A stretch of DNA of 64,000 bases from UBA1724 sp963611685 (GCA_963611685.1 CAVDSU010000001.1:1-64000); one strand, 5' to 3'. Shown: positions 1 to 8,330, numbered from the stretch's first letter. Notes: generated by a model not told the origin, from the sequence alone. Numbers and translations: made by a program.

Positions 1-5
1 CCTGC

Positions 6-119
6 GGCGCTTCATTAGTACCTAGCAACTAGTGGCTAGTGGCTAGTCTATAAGGCGCCGCTGGCGCTTCATTAGTACCTAGCAACTAGTGGCTAGTGGC
101 TAGCCTATAAGGTGCCGCT
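6..119. repeat. Two tandem copies of a 57-bp CTAG-heptamer repeat
   Basis: Two direct copies (6-62 and 63-119) differ at two positions, and a third copy is begun at 120 (GGCGCT). The core of each is a run of CTAG tetranucleotides spaced 7 bp apart (CTAGCAA, CTAGTGG, CTAGTGG, CTAG). Positions 72-116 are the exact reverse complement of 21411-21455 and 21644-21688, so this is an outlying, inverted member of the repeat family described there. No gene is seen before position 168. Confidence 0.9.
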
Positions 120-167
120 GGCGCTCTTCCGCCTATCGGCGGTAACCATTCTTCTTTTTTCAAAGCA

Positions 168-740
168 ATGAACACTTCCGATTCTTCCCAAAAATCTCGC
201 CGAGTATTGGTGTATTTAGGGGCCACGATGCCGCAGAATGTGCTCTATGTGCAAGCGGTGCAGCAGCTAGGCGAGGAGCTTGCGCGGCGGGGTCTGGACT
301 TGGTCTTCGGCGGTTCCCGCGAGGGCACCATGACGGTGCTATGCGACGCCGTGATGCAGAATGGCGGTCGTGCCATCGGCGTCTTCCCCAAGACGCTCCC
401 CCCGGAATTCCTCTACAACGGCCTCACCGAGACCTACGTGACCCCCGATATCCTGGAGCGCAAGCGGAAAATGCTGGAGCTCGCCGACGTGGTGATCACC
501 ATGCCCGGGAGCTTCGGCACCTGGGACGAGCTCTTCGATGCCCTGGAGACGGAAAAGGTGGAGGTGCTCCACGGACGCACTCCGAAGCCCATCGGGGTGC
601 TGAATCTCCTGGGATACTATGACGGCGTGCTCCAGCTGCTGGACCGCTCAATCCTCGACGGCTACACCACAAAAGAATATCGAAACCTTCTCACGGTGGC
701 ATCCAGCGTCCCAGAGCTATTGGATGCACTACTTTCGTAG
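168..740 (+). CDS. LOG-family (lysine decarboxylase-like) putative nucleotide phosphoribohydrolase
   Basis: The 190-residue protein has the single Rossmann-like domain of the LOG family, whose studied members cleave nucleoside 5'-monophosphates (cytokinin ribotides in plants) to base and ribose 5-phosphate; in most bacteria the substrate is unknown. The family signature PGGxGTxxE is read here as PGSFGTWDE (residues 113-121), and the upstream glycine patch is GGSREGTM (48-55), so each motif has a Ser in a normally Gly position. The conserved ERKRKM segment (97-102) supplying the catalytic Arg is kept. There is no evident Shine-Dalgarno before the ATG. The gene is convergent with the MATE gene, 11 bp away, with only a weak 6-bp dyad between them. 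Cytosolic. The family call is firm, the substrate is not. Confidence 0.85.
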   Translation: MNTSDSSQKSRRVLVYLGATMPQNVLYVQAVQQLGEELARRGLDLVFGGSREGTMTVLCDAVMQNGGRAIGVFPKTLPPEFLYNGLTETYVTPDILERKRKMLELADVVITMPGSFGTWDELFDALETEKVEVLHGRTPKPIGVLNLLGYYDGVLQLLDRSILDGYTTKEYRNLLTVASSVPELLDALLS

Positions 741-751
741 CGCACTCCGCG

Positions 752-2173
752 CTATGCGCCGTCCTCCTTCGGCAATTTATGGAGGACCCACGCGGCGCAT
801 CCCCAGGTGAGGCTGCCTCCGACGAGGTCGGTGACCAATCGGGCGTAGAAGACTCCCTGCCGCCAATGGAGATATCCCGCCAAGAGCGAGAGGGGGATCA
901 GGAGCAGGAGCAGCCGTGCCGCCTTCAGGACGGCGTCGCGCTTGGGGTGTCCGGTGCCGGTGAGGGCGAAACCCGCGTATCGCGTGAGCTCCAACAGTCC
1001 GAATCCCCAGGCGATGATATGCATGTATTCCACCACGATGGCCTGCACGTCGGCCTCCGGGGTGAAGAGCGCCGCCACGGCGGGGATCACGAAAGCCAGG
1101 ACGACTGCGGCGACCAGCAGGACGGAGAATGCGAAGAGCGAAGCGAACCGGAAGGCGTATCTCACGCGGCTATAGAGCTTCGCGCCGTAGTTCTGGGCGA
1201 TAATGGACATCAGGGGGATTCCGAATGCCATGGGGATGACGAAGACCACGGTCTCCAGCCGGGAGGCGGCGGCGGTAGCGGCCACCATCACATTTCCGAA
1301 GCTGGCGGTGACGCGGGTGGTAATGGCGTTGGTCACGGGGACCAGGAGCATTCCCAAAATGGAGGGTATGGCGTATCCGGCGAGGCGTCCCCAGCTGCGC
1401 AAGAGAGTCGGCAGCGGAATGGGCCGGAAGGAGAGCAGTCCCAGATGACGCAGCAGTGCCAGCAGCAGGAATGCGGAAGCCGCCTGGGAGAGTACGGTCG
1501 CCAGCGCAGCGCCGCGGATGCCCATGGCGGGCAGAAAAGACAGGCAGCGTGCCAGCGACCCCAGGGGCGTGCCCAACAGCGCGGGCAGTCCCTCCGCGAA
1601 GCGCGCGACGCCCGCGCCGCCGAAGATGAAGATGGGATCCAGCACCACGTTGATCAGCAGTCCCAGGATGGTCATGAGAGAGGAGATGACGGGCTTTCCG
1701 GCGGCGATCAGCAGGTGGTTTCCGGGCATGGCGATGGCGGCGGTGACGCATCCCAGGAACCAGATGGCCATGTATCCCTCCAGCTGGCGGAGGGTCTCGC
1801 CCTGTGCTCCCAGCATGGCATAGAGAGGCGACGCGAAGAGGAGTCCCATGGCCGCCACCACGCAGGCGATGATGGCGATCAGGAGCATTCCGCTGGAGAC
1901 CGTGAGGCGCGCCTCCTCCTCCTTCCGTGCCCCCAGCGCCTGCGCCATCAGCGCCATGCAGCCGCCGCCGAAGCCTCCGAAGAGGCATCCTGCCAGCATG
2001 ATAATGGGGAAGGTGAAGCCCATGGCCGCCAGGGGCTCGCTGCCGCCCAGCTGTCCCACGAAATAGGTGTCGGCGATGTTGTAGCCGGACATGGACAGTG
2101 TGCTGGCCAGCATGGCGCCGGCAGTCTTCAGCATCATGGCGGGAATGCTCCCGCGAGTGTATTGCGCTTCCAT
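752..2173 (-). CDS. MATE family efflux transporter
   Basis: Predicted inner-membrane multidrug/toxic-compound extrusion protein of about 473 residues, the usual MATE length with twelve hydrophobic segments. The N-terminus reads MEAQYTRGSIPAMMLKTAGA followed by the YNIADTYFVGQLGG segment, the typical MATE opening in which the first helix carries the substrate/cation path; the second half repeats the fold (residues about 250-470). I chose the ATG at 2173 because it begins where family members begin; an in-frame ATG at 2236 would add 21 poorly hydrophobic residues. Neither has a clear ribosome site. MATE proteins export cationic drugs in exchange for Na+ or H+; the substrate cannot be read from sequence. 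A TATATT box on this strand lies at 2343-2348. Confidence 0.9.
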   Translation of the reverse strand: MEAQYTRGSIPAMMLKTAGAMLASTLSMSGYNIADTYFVGQLGGSEPLAAMGFTFPIIMLAGCLFGGFGGGCMALMAQALGARKEEEARLTVSSGMLLIAIIACVVAAMGLLFASPLYAMLGAQGETLRQLEGYMAIWFLGCVTAAIAMPGNHLLIAAGKPVISSLMTILGLLINVVLDPIFIFGGAGVARFAEGLPALLGTPLGSLARCLSFLPAMGIRGAALATVLSQAASAFLLLALLRHLGLLSFRPIPLPTLLRSWGRLAGYAIPSILGMLLVPVTNAITTRVTASFGNVMVAATAAASRLETVVFVIPMAFGIPLMSIIAQNYGAKLYSRVRYAFRFASLFAFSVLLVAAVVLAFVIPAVAALFTPEADVQAIVVEYMHIIAWGFGLLELTRYAGFALTGTGHPKRDAVLKAARLLLLLIPLSLLAGYLHWRQGVFYARLVTDLVGGSLTWGCAAWVLHKLPKEDGA

Positions 2174-2342
2174 GAAGGGTGCCCTTCGAAAAAATAGGTG
2201 AACCGACTCCGCGCACCCTCCCCCAAAGAGAGCCACGCCACCGGCCGGCAGTTCGTCGTTTGGACAAATGCGGAAACGGCTTTCCCCTCCGCTTTATTGC
2301 CCATTTCCCGCAGAAGACGGGGTCCCCGCGGGCGACGGCAAA

Positions 2343-2348
2343 AATATA
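2343..2348 (-). promoter_or_regulatory. TATATT -10-like box for the MATE gene
   Basis: Reading leftward, TATATT lies 107 bp before the upstream and 170 bp before the downstream candidate ATG of the MATE gene. No convincing -35 is seen at 16-18 bp. It belongs to the recurrent TA(T/C)ATT boxes noted throughout this window. Confidence 0.3.
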
Positions 2349-2442
2349 TCCCAATGGATGCATTCCCCTGACGCCCGATGACACTCCCCGTGCGGGAGCA
2401 TTGGACGGTGGGATTCCACCGTAGAGGCCGGCGTTCTTAACG

Positions 2443-2475
2443 GATTCCTTTTTTTAGAAGGAATCGGGGTATATT
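2443..2475 (+). promoter_or_regulatory. Dyad GATTCCTT-N7-AAGGAATC abutting a TATATT box upstream of the Fur-family gene
   Basis: An inverted repeat with perfect 8-bp arms (2443-2450 and 2458-2465) and a T-rich 7-bp centre ends 4 bp before TATATT (2470-2475), which is 123 bp upstream of the Fur-family ATG. The total size, about 23 bp, is right for a dimeric metalloregulator operator and its position over the promoter would suit autoregulation. That it binds this protein is inference; the arms do not match the E. coli Fur box. Confidence 0.45.
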
Positions 2476-2597
2476 AACGCGGTTTCCCCGCCTATCCACA
2501 AACGCTATTCTGGCCGCGGCTCCCGACGGGGAGCTCCGGTGATTTCCGGAGGATGCGGCGTGCGAGGGCGCAACGCTATAGAAGGATTGAGGGCTTC

Positions 2598-3050
2598 ATG
2601 CGCCACATTACCAAAATCGAAACGGAATTCCGCGAGCTATGCGCAGCGCACGGCTGCAAGTGCACCCGACAGCGCCGTGCCGTCTATCAATTTCTAAAGG
2701 GGAACGAGACGCATCCCTCCGTGAACCAAGTATGGGAGGCCGTCCGAAAAAAAATCCCCTCCATCACCCGCGAAAGCGTCTTCCGGATCCTCTCCGAATT
2801 CGTGGACTTCGGAATCGCTTCCCGCATGGACAAGATCTTCAATGCGCGCTTCGACAGCAATGCCGCCGACCACGGACACGCAATCTGCGTGCACTGCGGA
2901 AAAATCCTGGACATCCCCCTGCCACAACTCCCCGAGCCAGCGCAAATCCCCGGCTTCGCCCAACTCCACGCAGAATACCGCCTCTGGGGCGTCTGCCAAC
3001 AGTGCGCGGAACACCCGCAGCTGGAGCAAGAGCCGCCCGACGAGGCGTAG
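2598..3050 (+). CDS. Fur/PerR/Zur family transcriptional regulator
   Basis: Metal-dependent DNA-binding repressor of the ferric uptake regulator family. The 150-residue protein starts with a winged helix: TRQRRAVYQFLKGNETHPSVNQVWEAVR and SITRESVFRILSEF (about residues 23-70, replacing the common S.aTVYRtL motif with ESVFRIL). The dimerisation/metal half keeps HGHAICVHCGKI (about 96-107) with the first CxxC of the structural zinc site and a second CxxC, CQQC, near residue 134. The ATG at 2598 is preceded by GAAGGATTGAG and gives normal family length; an earlier in-frame start at 2553 would add 15 basic residues. A dyad overlaps its presumed promoter. Which of iron, zinc, manganese or peroxide it senses is not decidable; the VFRIL and RFDSNAADHGH wording resembles PerR-like members. 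Confidence 0.9.
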   Translation: MRHITKIETEFRELCAAHGCKCTRQRRAVYQFLKGNETHPSVNQVWEAVRKKIPSITRESVFRILSEFVDFGIASRMDKIFNARFDSNAADHGHAICVHCGKILDIPLPQLPEPAQIPGFAQLHAEYRLWGVCQQCAEHPQLEQEPPDEA

Positions 3051-3119
3051 CTCCCTCCCCACCACAACCGCAAGGCGCATTTTCTAGGAAAACGGCGGCA
3101 TTTCTCCCATCGCGAAAGC

Positions 3120-3125
3120 TATATT
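3120..3125 (+). promoter_or_regulatory. TATATT -10-like box for the GH130 gene
   Basis: AAGCTATATTCTGCG lies 49 bp upstream of the GH130 ATG. No good -35 hexamer is seen at 16-18 bp. Same box type as upstream of hisS, adk and pheS. Confidence 0.35.
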
Positions 3126-3173
3126 CTGCGCCGTTTCCGTTTTGTTTTCCCGACTCCACCCATCCTCCACGCC

Positions 3174-4250
3174 ATGCCCAATCCCTTCAAGGACCTCCCC
3201 CAGCACGTCGGCGAGCTGCATAGCTCCCCCCTCTTCCACCGCTATGCAGGAAACCCCCTGCTGACCAAGAACGACGTGCCCTACCCCGCCTCCTTCGCCT
3301 TCAACGCCGGCGTTGCGCGCTATCACGGAAAATACATCATCGCTCCCCGCATCGACCTCTTTGCGCCGGACTACTCCCGCCCCGCGCTCAACATGGGCAC
3401 GGGACTGGGCTTCAGCGATGACGGCATCCACTTCGAGATGCTCCCCGACCTGGTGCGGGTGCACTACGGCGACACCATCCTCCCCTGGGTGGTCGACGCC
3501 CGCCTCACGGTGCTGGAGGACCAGCTCTACCTGACCTTCTGCTTCGAGAACCAGCACTCCGAGCGTCCCGGCATCGCACGCTGGCGTGGCGAGGGCGTGG
3601 ATTTCGACGTCGTGAACCTGGGCATCCCGCAGCAGCGGAACATGGTGCTCTTCCCCGAGAAGATCAACGGGAAGTACATGCGTCTGGAGCGTCCCTCCAA
3701 CCAATGGGGCGATCCCTTCCACATCTGGTATGCCTTCTCTCCCGACATGGCCTACTGGGGCGAACAGGATCTCTTCCTGGGCTGCGAGGACGTCCCCTGG
3801 GCAAACAAGAAGATCGGCGCCGGCGCACCGCCGATTCGCACCGAGAAGGGCTGGCTGCTGATCTTCCACGCCGTGGACGAGGATCCCGACCGCGCAACGC
3901 CCTGCCTGGTCGGCAATACCTGGTTCAAGCGCTACACCTCCGGCGCCGCGCTCTTCGATCTCAACGACCCCACCAAGCTGATCGCCATCACCAAGAAGCC
4001 CTTGATCGTGGCCGAGGCCCCCTACGAGACACACGCCAAGGACACCTGGGTGAACGACACCGTCTTCCCCTGCGGAGCCGTCCTCGAAGACGACCAGGAT
4101 ACCCTGCGCATCTACTACGGCGCCGGTGACTGCAATACCTGCCTGGGGACCGTCTCCCTCAAGGAGCTCTTCGAAACCATGACTCCCGCCAAGCGCATGG
4201 CCGACAAGGCGGTGGTGCCCTTCCGCATCGAAGACTGGAACGGCAAATAA
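3174..4250 (+). CDS. GH130 family beta-1,4-mannooligosaccharide/mannoside phosphorylase-like protein
   Basis: Five-bladed beta-propeller glycoside phosphorylase (358 residues, normal for GH130). Characterised members phosphorolyse beta-1,4-mannosyl bonds, for example 4-O-beta-mannosyl-glucose, releasing mannose 1-phosphate in the cytosol. Family features visible are YAGNPLLTKNDVPYPASFAFNAG (residues about 24-46, shown here in part), the FSDDGIHFE segment with the general-acid Asp region (about 81-89), and the later GAGAPPIRTEKGWLLIFH stretch, where the Arg and the following His bind phosphate in the family. No signal peptide, so cytosolic. No ribosome site is evident before ATG (CCTCCACGCC). 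It is followed 156 bp later by a TIM-barrel isomerase and a strong terminator, suggesting a two-gene carbohydrate unit. Exact substrate is unknown. Confidence 0.88.
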   Translation: MPNPFKDLPQHVGELHSSPLFHRYAGNPLLTKNDVPYPASFAFNAGVARYHGKYIIAPRIDLFAPDYSRPALNMGTGLGFSDDGIHFEMLPDLVRVHYGDTILPWVVDARLTVLEDQLYLTFCFENQHSERPGIARWRGEGVDFDVVNLGIPQQRNMVLFPEKINGKYMRLERPSNQWGDPFHIWYAFSPDMAYWGEQDLFLGCEDVPWANKKIGAGAPPIRTEKGWLLIFHAVDEDPDRATPCLVGNTWFKRYTSGAALFDLNDPTKLIAITKKPLIVAEAPYETHAKDTWVNDTVFPCGAVLEDDQDTLRIYYGAGDCNTCLGTVSLKELFETMTPAKRMADKAVVPFRIEDWNGK

Positions 4251-4406
4251 CGCATAAGGGCTCTTTCCCTTTTCCGCCAATGAGGACTAAGGAGCGGGCA
4301 TGTGCTTTTCCCCCTCCAATCCTGCCTTGGACGCAACGCACACTCCATAAAAGCCCAAATCCTGAGCTTTCCCCCCACACAACAACAACACCCCACAGAA
4401 TCCACC

Positions 4407-5168
4407 ATGGCTTCCTATCATTTCCCGATCGCCGCACAGCTCTACTCCTGCCGCAAGGACTTCGCCGAGCAGCCCCTCCCCACCCTGAAGGCCCTCAAGG
4501 CCATGGGATACCAGGGCGTCGAATTCGCCGGAAACCCCGTCTATGCCCCTGAATTCTACGCCGCACTCCTGAAGGAGTCCGGAATGGTGTGCTGTGGCTG
4601 GCACACCGCCTGGGAGGCCGTCCAGGACGACGCCATCCAGGAGACCATCCGCCTGAACCAGGCCGTGGGCAACAAATACATCATCCTGCCCTTCGTGCCC
4701 GGCGAGACCGCCGAGGACTTCCGCCAGCGCGGACGCGACCTGAACCACATCGCCGACCTCCTGGCGCCCTACGGAATGCGCATCGGATACCACTGCCATC
4801 CCGAGGACTTCACCCGCCCCGAGGGCGACCCCAATGGCCTGCGCCACTGGGACCTCCTCCTCTCCGAGGCGGACTTCCGGGTGACCATCCAGCTGGACCT
4901 GGGCAACGCCATGACCGGCGGCGCCGATGTGCTGGCGGAGCTCAAGCGCTTCCCCTACAGAAGCAAGTCCATCCACTGCAAGCCCTACAGCTACTCCCTG
5001 GGAGACAAGCCCTTCATCGGAGAGGACGACTGCCCCTGGAAGGAGGTCATGCAGTTCTGCCGCGACGCCGGTGACACCGAGTGGTGCGTCATCGAATACG
5101 AGGCGCAGGGCGTGCCCGTCCTCGAGGCCATGGAAAAGAACCTGAAGGCGCTCAAGCAGTTCGCATAA
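4407..5168 (+). CDS. Sugar phosphate isomerase/epimerase (xylose isomerase-like TIM barrel)
   Basis: A 253-residue AP endonuclease-2/xylose isomerase-like barrel (PF01261 type), a family of sugar isomerases and epimerases. The expected divalent-metal ligands are visible: VEFAG near residue 37, GYHCHPED (His, about 130), QLDLGNAM (Asp, about 157), SIHCKPYS (His, about 190) and CVIEYE (Glu, about 232). No signal peptide. The ATG at 4407 sits in TCCACCATGG with no Shine-Dalgarno; an upstream start at 4302 would add a low-complexity leader without family similarity. Located between GH130 and a perfect terminator, it likely processes a sugar released by that enzyme, but the substrate is an inference. 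Confidence 0.85.
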   Translation: MASYHFPIAAQLYSCRKDFAEQPLPTLKALKAMGYQGVEFAGNPVYAPEFYAALLKESGMVCCGWHTAWEAVQDDAIQETIRLNQAVGNKYIILPFVPGETAEDFRQRGRDLNHIADLLAPYGMRIGYHCHPEDFTRPEGDPNGLRHWDLLLSEADFRVTIQLDLGNAMTGGADVLAELKRFPYRSKSIHCKPYSYSLGDKPFIGEDDCPWKEVMQFCRDAGDTEWCVIEYEAQGVPVLEAMEKNLKALKQFA

Positions 5169-5172
5169 ACGC

Positions 5173-5210
5173 AAAGGGGCCCCGTGGACGCGTCCACGGG
5201 GCCCTTTTTT
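5173..5210 (+). terminator. Strong intrinsic terminator after the isomerase gene
   Basis: An 18-bp inverted repeat (5173-5190 against 5191-5208, one G-T pair) is followed by TTTTTT, 5 bp after the stop codon. It closes the GH130-isomerase unit. Confidence 0.93.
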
Positions 5211-5220
5211 GCGTAAAAAA

Positions 5221-5241
5221 TGAGGAATGAGGAATGAGGAG
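5221..5241 (+). repeat. Heptamer repeat TGAGGAA x3
   Basis: Three tandem heptamers (TGAGGAA, TGAGGAA, TGAGGAG) follow the terminator. They resemble the GAGGAAG heptamers of the large repeat at 21245-21511, one base different per unit. The rest of the 5242-5520 spacer holds GC-rich short dyads and two TTGCGCAA palindromes (5342-5349, 5357-5364), but no gene. Confidence 0.7.
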
Positions 5242-5444
5242 TTGTGGCCGCTCTGCAGTGGGCCTTGCCGCCCGCAGGCGTGCGGCAAACCGCCAGCGGC
5301 GCCAGAGTGCGCCGCAGTTGCGAATTTAGGAATTGGGAGTTTTGCGCAAATGTGCATTGCGCAATGGGGGGGTCGTATGTGGGGCGTGTGCAAATTCGCG
5401 TGATATTCTTTGCGGGAATGAGATTCCTGTGCGAACGGACCGGG

Positions 5445-5450
5445 TACATT
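5445..5450 (+). promoter_or_regulatory. TACATT -10-like box for the amino-sugar operon
   Basis: GGGTACATTATG lies 71 bp upstream of the first oxidoreductase ATG (5521). No consensus -35 at the right distance. The TTGCGCAA pair at 5342-5364 sits about 80-100 bp upstream and could be an operator. Confidence 0.3.
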
Positions 5451-5520
5451 ATGAAATATCGGTAGTAGCATGTATCCCTTGTCGTCGCAGGAATTCTTTT
5501 CGTAGGATTTTCCCTTTGCC

Positions 5521-6426
5521 ATGTCACAGTCTTCTGTCAGAGTCGCGATCATCGGGCTGGATACCAGCCATTCTGTGGAGTTGCCGAAGCTGATGGCGGA
5601 TTCCGCCATTGCGCCGGAGTTGCGGGTGCCGGGGATGGTCCCCACGCGGGCGCTGCGCTTCGAGACGCCATTTCAGGGCAAAGAGGGCCTGGACAAGCGC
5701 CAGGCGTATCTGGAATCCCTCGGCGTCCGGGTCACCGAGGACTTCGAGGAGGCGGTGGCGGACTGCGACGCCATTCTGTTGGAGCTCAACGATCCCTCCC
5801 AGCATCTGGAATTCTTCCGGAAGTGCGCGGGATTAGGGAGGCCCATCTTTCTGGACAAGCCCATTGCGGATACCCTGGAACACGCCCGGGAAATCCGTGA
5901 TCTTGCCGGACAGCACCACACGAAGTATTTCACCAGCAGCGCCTTGCGCTTCTGCCCCGCCATTCGGGAAGCCAAAGCGCAGTGTCCCGTGCCGAAGGAG
6001 TCCTTCCTTTGGGGACCGGTGGGCAAGGCGGCGGCGGGCTCCAGCATCATCTGGTATGGCATCCACGCCACCGAGATGCTGGAATACGCCATGGGTCCGG
6101 GCGCCATCGCCGTGCGGGTCCGCGAGAATGCGCATGGCTACCACATCGAGGTCTCCTACGAGGATGGCCGTGCGGCCGTGGTCTCCCTGGCGCGGAATTG
6201 CTACCAATACGGCGGCGCGTTGCGGGACCTCCAGAATCCGCCCGTTTTCTTCCGCGAGAACCTGGACGAGCACTTCTACCGACCACTGCTCGTGGAAATC
6301 GGGAAGTTCTTCCTGGGCGGCGAGGCGCCCGTCGCCCTCGAGGAGTCCTTCGAGATCATGGCACTGCTAGAGGCCATGGACAAATCCGCGCGAAGCGGCC
6401 AAATGGAGTTGGTCTACCGCGCATAG
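5521..6426 (+). CDS. Gfo/Idh/MocA family oxidoreductase (first of three)
   Basis: NAD(P)-dependent sugar/polyol dehydrogenase-like protein of 301 residues, a little short for the family (330-400). The Rossmann start is VRVAIIGLDTSHSVELPKLM (residues 6-25), with GLDTSH instead of the usual GxGxxG, and the conserved EKP of the family reads DKP (LDKPIAD, about residue 117). The GFO C-terminal alpha/beta domain follows, including WYGIHATEML (about 178-187). This GLDTSH/DKP wording is seen in a subfamily whose substrates are unassigned. First gene of a same-strand run with a second oxidoreductase, nagB, nagA and a third oxidoreductase, all closed by the terminator at 10266. Cytosolic; no signal peptide. 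Confidence 0.85.
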   Translation: MSQSSVRVAIIGLDTSHSVELPKLMADSAIAPELRVPGMVPTRALRFETPFQGKEGLDKRQAYLESLGVRVTEDFEEAVADCDAILLELNDPSQHLEFFRKCAGLGRPIFLDKPIADTLEHAREIRDLAGQHHTKYFTSSALRFCPAIREAKAQCPVPKESFLWGPVGKAAAGSSIIWYGIHATEMLEYAMGPGAIAVRVRENAHGYHIEVSYEDGRAAVVSLARNCYQYGGALRDLQNPPVFFRENLDEHFYRPLLVEIGKFFLGGEAPVALEESFEIMALLEAMDKSARSGQMELVYRA

Positions 6427-6490
6427 CAATAGCACAGAACTGTTTTCCGTTTCGGCAACCGCCCCACAAGCCCCAAAACAGCATCCCACC

Positions 6491-7555
6491 ATGAAGAAGA
6501 TCAAGATTGGCATTATCGGACAGGGTCGTAGCGGCTGGGACATCCACGGTGTCTCCATGAACCGCCCCAAGCTGCAAGAGCGTTTCCAGGTCGTCGCCGT
6601 ATGCGACCGCCTGGCGGACCGCACGAAGGAGGCGGTCGAGGCCTTCGGCTGCAAGGCCTACACGGACTACAAGGCGCTGTTGGCGGATCCGGAGGTAGAG
6701 TTGGTGGTGAATTCCACCCAGAGCATGGACCACGTGCCGGTGTCCCTGGAAGCCTTGGAGGCAGGCAAGATGGTCTTGTGCGAAAAGCCGCTGGCGCCCT
6801 CCGTGGCATTGGTGGACGAATTGGAGGGTGTCATCCGGAAGACGGGGAAGTTCTTTGCGGTCTTCCAGCAGAGCCGTTTTGCCCCCACCTACCGGAAGGT
6901 TCTGGAGATCATGAACTCCGGGATCCTGGGTCGCATTGTGATGGTGAAGGTGGCCTTCAATGGCTTTGCCCGTCGTTGGGACTGGCAGACCCTCCAGGAG
7001 AAGTGCGGTGGTAACCTGCTGAACACCGGTCCCCATCCCCTGGACCAGGCGCTGCAGCTGCTGGGCGATGTGGATCCCGAAAAGATCCTCTGCTACATGG
7101 ACCGCGCCAATACCTTCGGCGACGCCGAAGACCACGTGAAGCTGATCATGAGCGCCACGGGACATCCCGTGGTGGACTTGGAGATCTCCTCCTGCGCCGC
7201 ATACTCCCCCTACGTCTACCAGGTCTACGGCACCCACGGCGGCCTGACGGGCGACCACAAGACCCTGAATTGGAAGTGGTTCGATCCCGCCGAGGCCCCG
7301 CAGCAGCAGCTCCTCCGCGAGCCCCTGGAGGGCCGCGCATACTGCTCCGAAAAGCTCCCCATGTACGAGGCCAATTGGACCACCTCCGACGAGGGCTTCG
7401 ACTTCCACTCCCGCGTAGAGAAGTTCTATCTGAATCTCTACGACGCCATCCTCAACGGCGCCCCCCTGGAAATCCCCCTCCACCAAGTGCGCCGCCAGAT
7501 CGCGGTCATCGAGGAGTGCCACCGCCAGAATCCCCTCTCCCGCCTGGGAGAATAG
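6491..7555 (+). CDS. Gfo/Idh/MocA family oxidoreductase (second of three)
   Basis: A 354-residue dehydrogenase-like protein with a canonical dinucleotide-binding start, IKIGIIGQGRSGWDIHG (residues 4-20), and the family EKP motif (CEKPLAPS, about 97-104). The C-terminal GFO domain contains the conserved GGNLLNTGPHPLDQALQLLG region (about 175-194) in which the His is a probable catalytic residue. Such enzymes oxidise or reduce hydroxyls of sugars, inositols or amino sugars. Placed 64 bp after the first oxidoreductase and 22 bp before nagB, so probably co-transcribed and acting on an amino-sugar derivative. The ATG follows CATCCCACC with no Shine-Dalgarno. Confidence 0.9.
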   Translation: MKKIKIGIIGQGRSGWDIHGVSMNRPKLQERFQVVAVCDRLADRTKEAVEAFGCKAYTDYKALLADPEVELVVNSTQSMDHVPVSLEALEAGKMVLCEKPLAPSVALVDELEGVIRKTGKFFAVFQQSRFAPTYRKVLEIMNSGILGRIVMVKVAFNGFARRWDWQTLQEKCGGNLLNTGPHPLDQALQLLGDVDPEKILCYMDRANTFGDAEDHVKLIMSATGHPVVDLEISSCAAYSPYVYQVYGTHGGLTGDHKTLNWKWFDPAEAPQQQLLREPLEGRAYCSEKLPMYEANWTTSDEGFDFHSRVEKFYLNLYDAILNGAPLEIPLHQVRRQIAVIEECHRQNPLSRLGE

Positions 7556-7577
7556 CCGCCAGGAGCAAAAAACCACC

Positions 7578-8330
7578 ATGCTGCACGTCCATATCTTCGA
7601 AAACAAGGTCCTTTCCGGCAAGGCGGCGGCCGCGCGGGGCGCGGCGCTGCTTCGCCAGGCGCTTGCGGCCTACGGCACCGCGAACATCGTCGTGGCGACG
7701 GCGCCCAGCCAGAATGAGATGTACGACGCGTTGGTGGAGGAGCCCGGCGTGGATTGGGGGAAGGTGAATATCTTCCACCTGGACGAATACATCGGGCTCG
7801 ACGAGAACCACCCCGCCTCCTTCCGCTTCAACCTCCACAAGGCCTTCCTGGACCGTCTGCCCCAGAAGCCCCTGCAATTCCATCCCGTCCAAGGCGAGAA
7901 TCCCGATCCGCAGGCCGTCTGCGACGCCCTGGAGAAGGAGATCGCTCCCCTGCGGCTGGATGTGGCCTTCATCGGCATCGGCGAAAATGGCCATATCGCC
8001 TTCAACGACCCGCCTGCCGACTTCGAGACCACGCGCTCCTATTTGCCCGTGAAGCTGGACGAGGTCTGCCGTCACCAGCAATTTGCGGAGGGGTGGTTCC
8101 CCTCCCTGGAGGCCGTGCCGAGGGTCGCCATCTCCATGAGTGTCCCGCAGATTTTCAAGGCGAAGGCCATCATCAACACGGTGCCGGACGCCCGCAAGGC
8201 CTCGGCCGTAGCGGCGGCAGTGGAGGGTCCCGTGACCAATCTGTGTCCCGCCAGCATCCTGCAGACGCACCCGGATTGCCACCTCTATCTGGATGCGCCC
8301 GCCGCCAGCCTATTGAAAGGAAAATACTAG
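7578..8330 (+). CDS. nagB: Glucosamine-6-phosphate deaminase
   Basis: Converts glucosamine 6-phosphate to fructose 6-phosphate and ammonia, feeding amino sugars into glycolysis. The 250-residue protein has the NagB fold and its active-site motifs: FHLDEYIGL (about 66-74, with the catalytic Asp-Glu pair), ASFRFNL replacing the usual SYxxF loop, and GIGENGHIAFNDPP (about 134-147, with the catalytic His and Asp). The terminal allosteric lid of hexameric NagB is short. AGGAG lies 12 bp before the ATG. The stop is separated from nagA by one base, indicating coupled expression. It could be a galactosamine-type isomerase of the same family, but nagA next door favours glucosamine. Confidence 0.92.
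   Translation: MLHVHIFENKVLSGKAAAARGAALLRQALAAYGTANIVVATAPSQNEMYDALVEEPGVDWGKVNIFHLDEYIGLDENHPASFRFNLHKAFLDRLPQKPLQFHPVQGENPDPQAVCDALEKEIAPLRLDVAFIGIGENGHIAFNDPPADFETTRSYLPVKLDEVCRHQQFAEGWFPSLEAVPRVAISMSVPQIFKAKAIINTVPDARKASAVAAAVEGPVTNLCPASILQTHPDCHLYLDAPAASLLKGKY

Noticed and set aside
752..2236. Longer MATE start at 2236
   Set aside because: Adds 21 residues not seen in the family and no better ribosome site; the TATATT position leaves it possible, so this is a preference, not proof.
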